Shown here piece after piece: positions 4,690 to 5,336 of a DNA stretch of 5,336 bases. The stretch is taken from the NCBI GenBank assembly GCA_963625295.1, contig CAVFTC010000108.1:1-5336 (forward strand). The letters are read 5' to 3'. This DNA comes from CAG-488 sp963625295. GTDB lineage: Bacteria; Bacillota; Clostridia; Oscillospirales; Acutalibacteraceae. The translations under genes and the position numbers were made by a program. The first letter of the stretch is position 1, and each line of letters begins with the position of its first letter. The notes under the pieces were generated by a model. That model ran no database searches. It was given only the letters and a program-made list of their open reading frames with translations, and was not told where the DNA came from.

Positions 4690-5307
4690 GTGTTTGACAG
4701 TGTGGGCTTCGATCTTGACGGAACGCTGTGGAGCTCGATGAATTGTATAACCCCGGCGTGGCAAAAGGTTGCCACGGGATATAAGCTTCCCCTGCCGACC
4801 AATGAACAGGTAAGGTCGGTCATGGGTCTTAACCGGATTGAGCTGATGAACAAGCTTTTTCCGAATATCGATGCGGCTTTGTCGGAACGGTTCTTTGACG
4901 ACGCAACAATCGCCTGCGTCGGTGAACTGAGGGAGCACGGCGGAATTCTTTACGACGGTGTGGAGGAAACGCTTGCAGAGCTGAGCAAGCACTTTAAGCT
5001 TTTCATCGTAAGCAACTGCCAGGAAAGCTATATGGACGCTTTTCTCTCCTATCACAAGCTCGGAAAATATTTCTGCGACACTGCTTTCGAAGATCCCGAT
5101 ACTCTTTCAAAGGGAGAGAACATCAAAAAGGTGATTGCAAAGCACAACTTTAAAAATTCACTCTATATCGGCGACACACAGGGAGACAGAAACGCCGCCC
5201 TGCTTGCCGGAGTCCCCTTCGGCTTTGCCGCTTACGGCTTCGGCACGGTTGACGGTTACGATTATAGGTTTAATTCTTTCAAGGATATTTTATCGCAAAT
5301 TTCATAA
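4690..5307 (+). CDS. HAD-superfamily hydrolase, phosphoglycolate phosphatase-like
   Basis: 205 aa from a GTG start. All four HAD motifs are present: nucleophile D8 and acid D10 in FDLDGT (7-12), S108 in LFIVSN (104-109), K141 in LSKGENI (139-145), and D162/D166 in YIGDTQGDRNAA (159-170). A helical cap of roughly residues 15-90 lies between motifs I and II, as in the HAD-IA (Gph/PgmB-like) subfamily. The expected chemistry is phosphate-ester hydrolysis through an aspartyl-phosphate with Mg2+ in the cytoplasm. The substrate cannot be read from sequence: phosphoglycolate is the conventional label, and sugar phosphates or nucleotides are equally possible. There is no signal peptide or membrane segment. 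It has its own promoter, divergent from rplU, and is followed after 19 nt by another start codon with a strong ribosome binding site, so it may head an operon that continues beyond the window. Confidence 0.9.
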   Translation: MFDSVGFDLDGTLWSSMNCITPAWQKVATGYKLPLPTNEQVRSVMGLNRIELMNKLFPNIDAALSERFFDDATIACVGELREHGGILYDGVEETLAELSKHFKLFIVSNCQESYMDAFLSYHKLGKYFCDTAFEDPDTLSKGENIKKVIAKHNFKNSLYIGDTQGDRNAALLAGVPFGFAAYGFGTVDGYDYRFNSFKDILSQIS

Positions 5308-5326
5308 CATCAGGAGGTAAAACAAC

Positions 5327-5336
5327 ATGAAAAAAA
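5327..5336 (+). CDS. Start of a further gene (truncated by window edge)
   Basis: AGGAGG at 5312-5317 lies 9 nt before ATG AAA AAA A, beginning Met-Lys-Lys. Only three codons are inside the window. The 19-nt distance from the HAD stop and the lack of a terminator suggest co-transcription. A Met-Lys-Lys start is common in exported proteins, but the product cannot be named. Confidence 0.65.

Noticed and set aside
4657..5055. Minus-strand open frames opposite the HAD gene
   Set aside because: The opposite strand encodes all four HAD motifs with matching promoter and ribosome binding site; the antisense frames show no recognisable protein features.

Overview
The window looks like chromosomal sequence from a low-to-moderate-GC Gram-positive anaerobe of the class Clostridia; an Oscillospirales/Ruminococcaceae-type gut organism is my inference, not something the window proves. 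Reasons: L27 carries the Firmicutes-type N-terminal extension with the Prp protease gene between rplU and rpmA; the GGGtGRT protein is paired with a NifU-like scaffold; the ribosome binding sites are strong AGGAGG types; and sigma-A promoters are close to consensus. A 37-N scaffold gap (2642-2678) shows this is draft or metagenome-derived assembly.

Layout. (1) 1-1850, minus strand: a two-gene operon transcribed from a strong promoter (TTGATA-17-TATAAT, 1811-1839). It encodes a NifU-like iron-sulfur scaffold protein and then the GGGtGRT-family protein, and ends in a hairpin terminator at the left edge. (2) 1850-2100: an unusual intergenic region with an array of GTAGAG elements and a structured leader with two competing pairings, upstream of a plus-strand gene. 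(3) 2101 to the gap: a hemolysin III/PAQR-family membrane protein whose C-terminus is lost in the N run. (4) 2710-3396, minus: an XRE-type helix-turn-helix protein with about four transmembrane helices and its own promoter. (5) 3414-4505, minus: the rplU-prp-rpmA operon (L21, the L27-processing cysteine protease, L27). It has a consensus promoter, a leader with pseudoknot potential, and a strong terminator. (6) 4506-4660: a divergent promoter region with an exact 12-bp tandem duplication and a 21-nt direct repeat. (7) 4690-5307, plus: a HAD-family phosphatase with a GTG start. A further gene begins just before the right edge.

How the genes relate. L21, Prp and L27 form one ribosome-assembly unit: Prp removes the L27 N-terminal extension. 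The two-gene iron-sulfur operon is probably one functional unit, but its biochemical role is not established. The HlyIII-like, HTH-membrane and HAD genes each have their own promoter and show no obvious functional link. The best leads are the GGGtGRT/NifU-like pair, the switch-like leader of the HlyIII gene, and the pseudoknot in the rplU leader. No mobile element, CRISPR array, tRNA or rRNA is visible.
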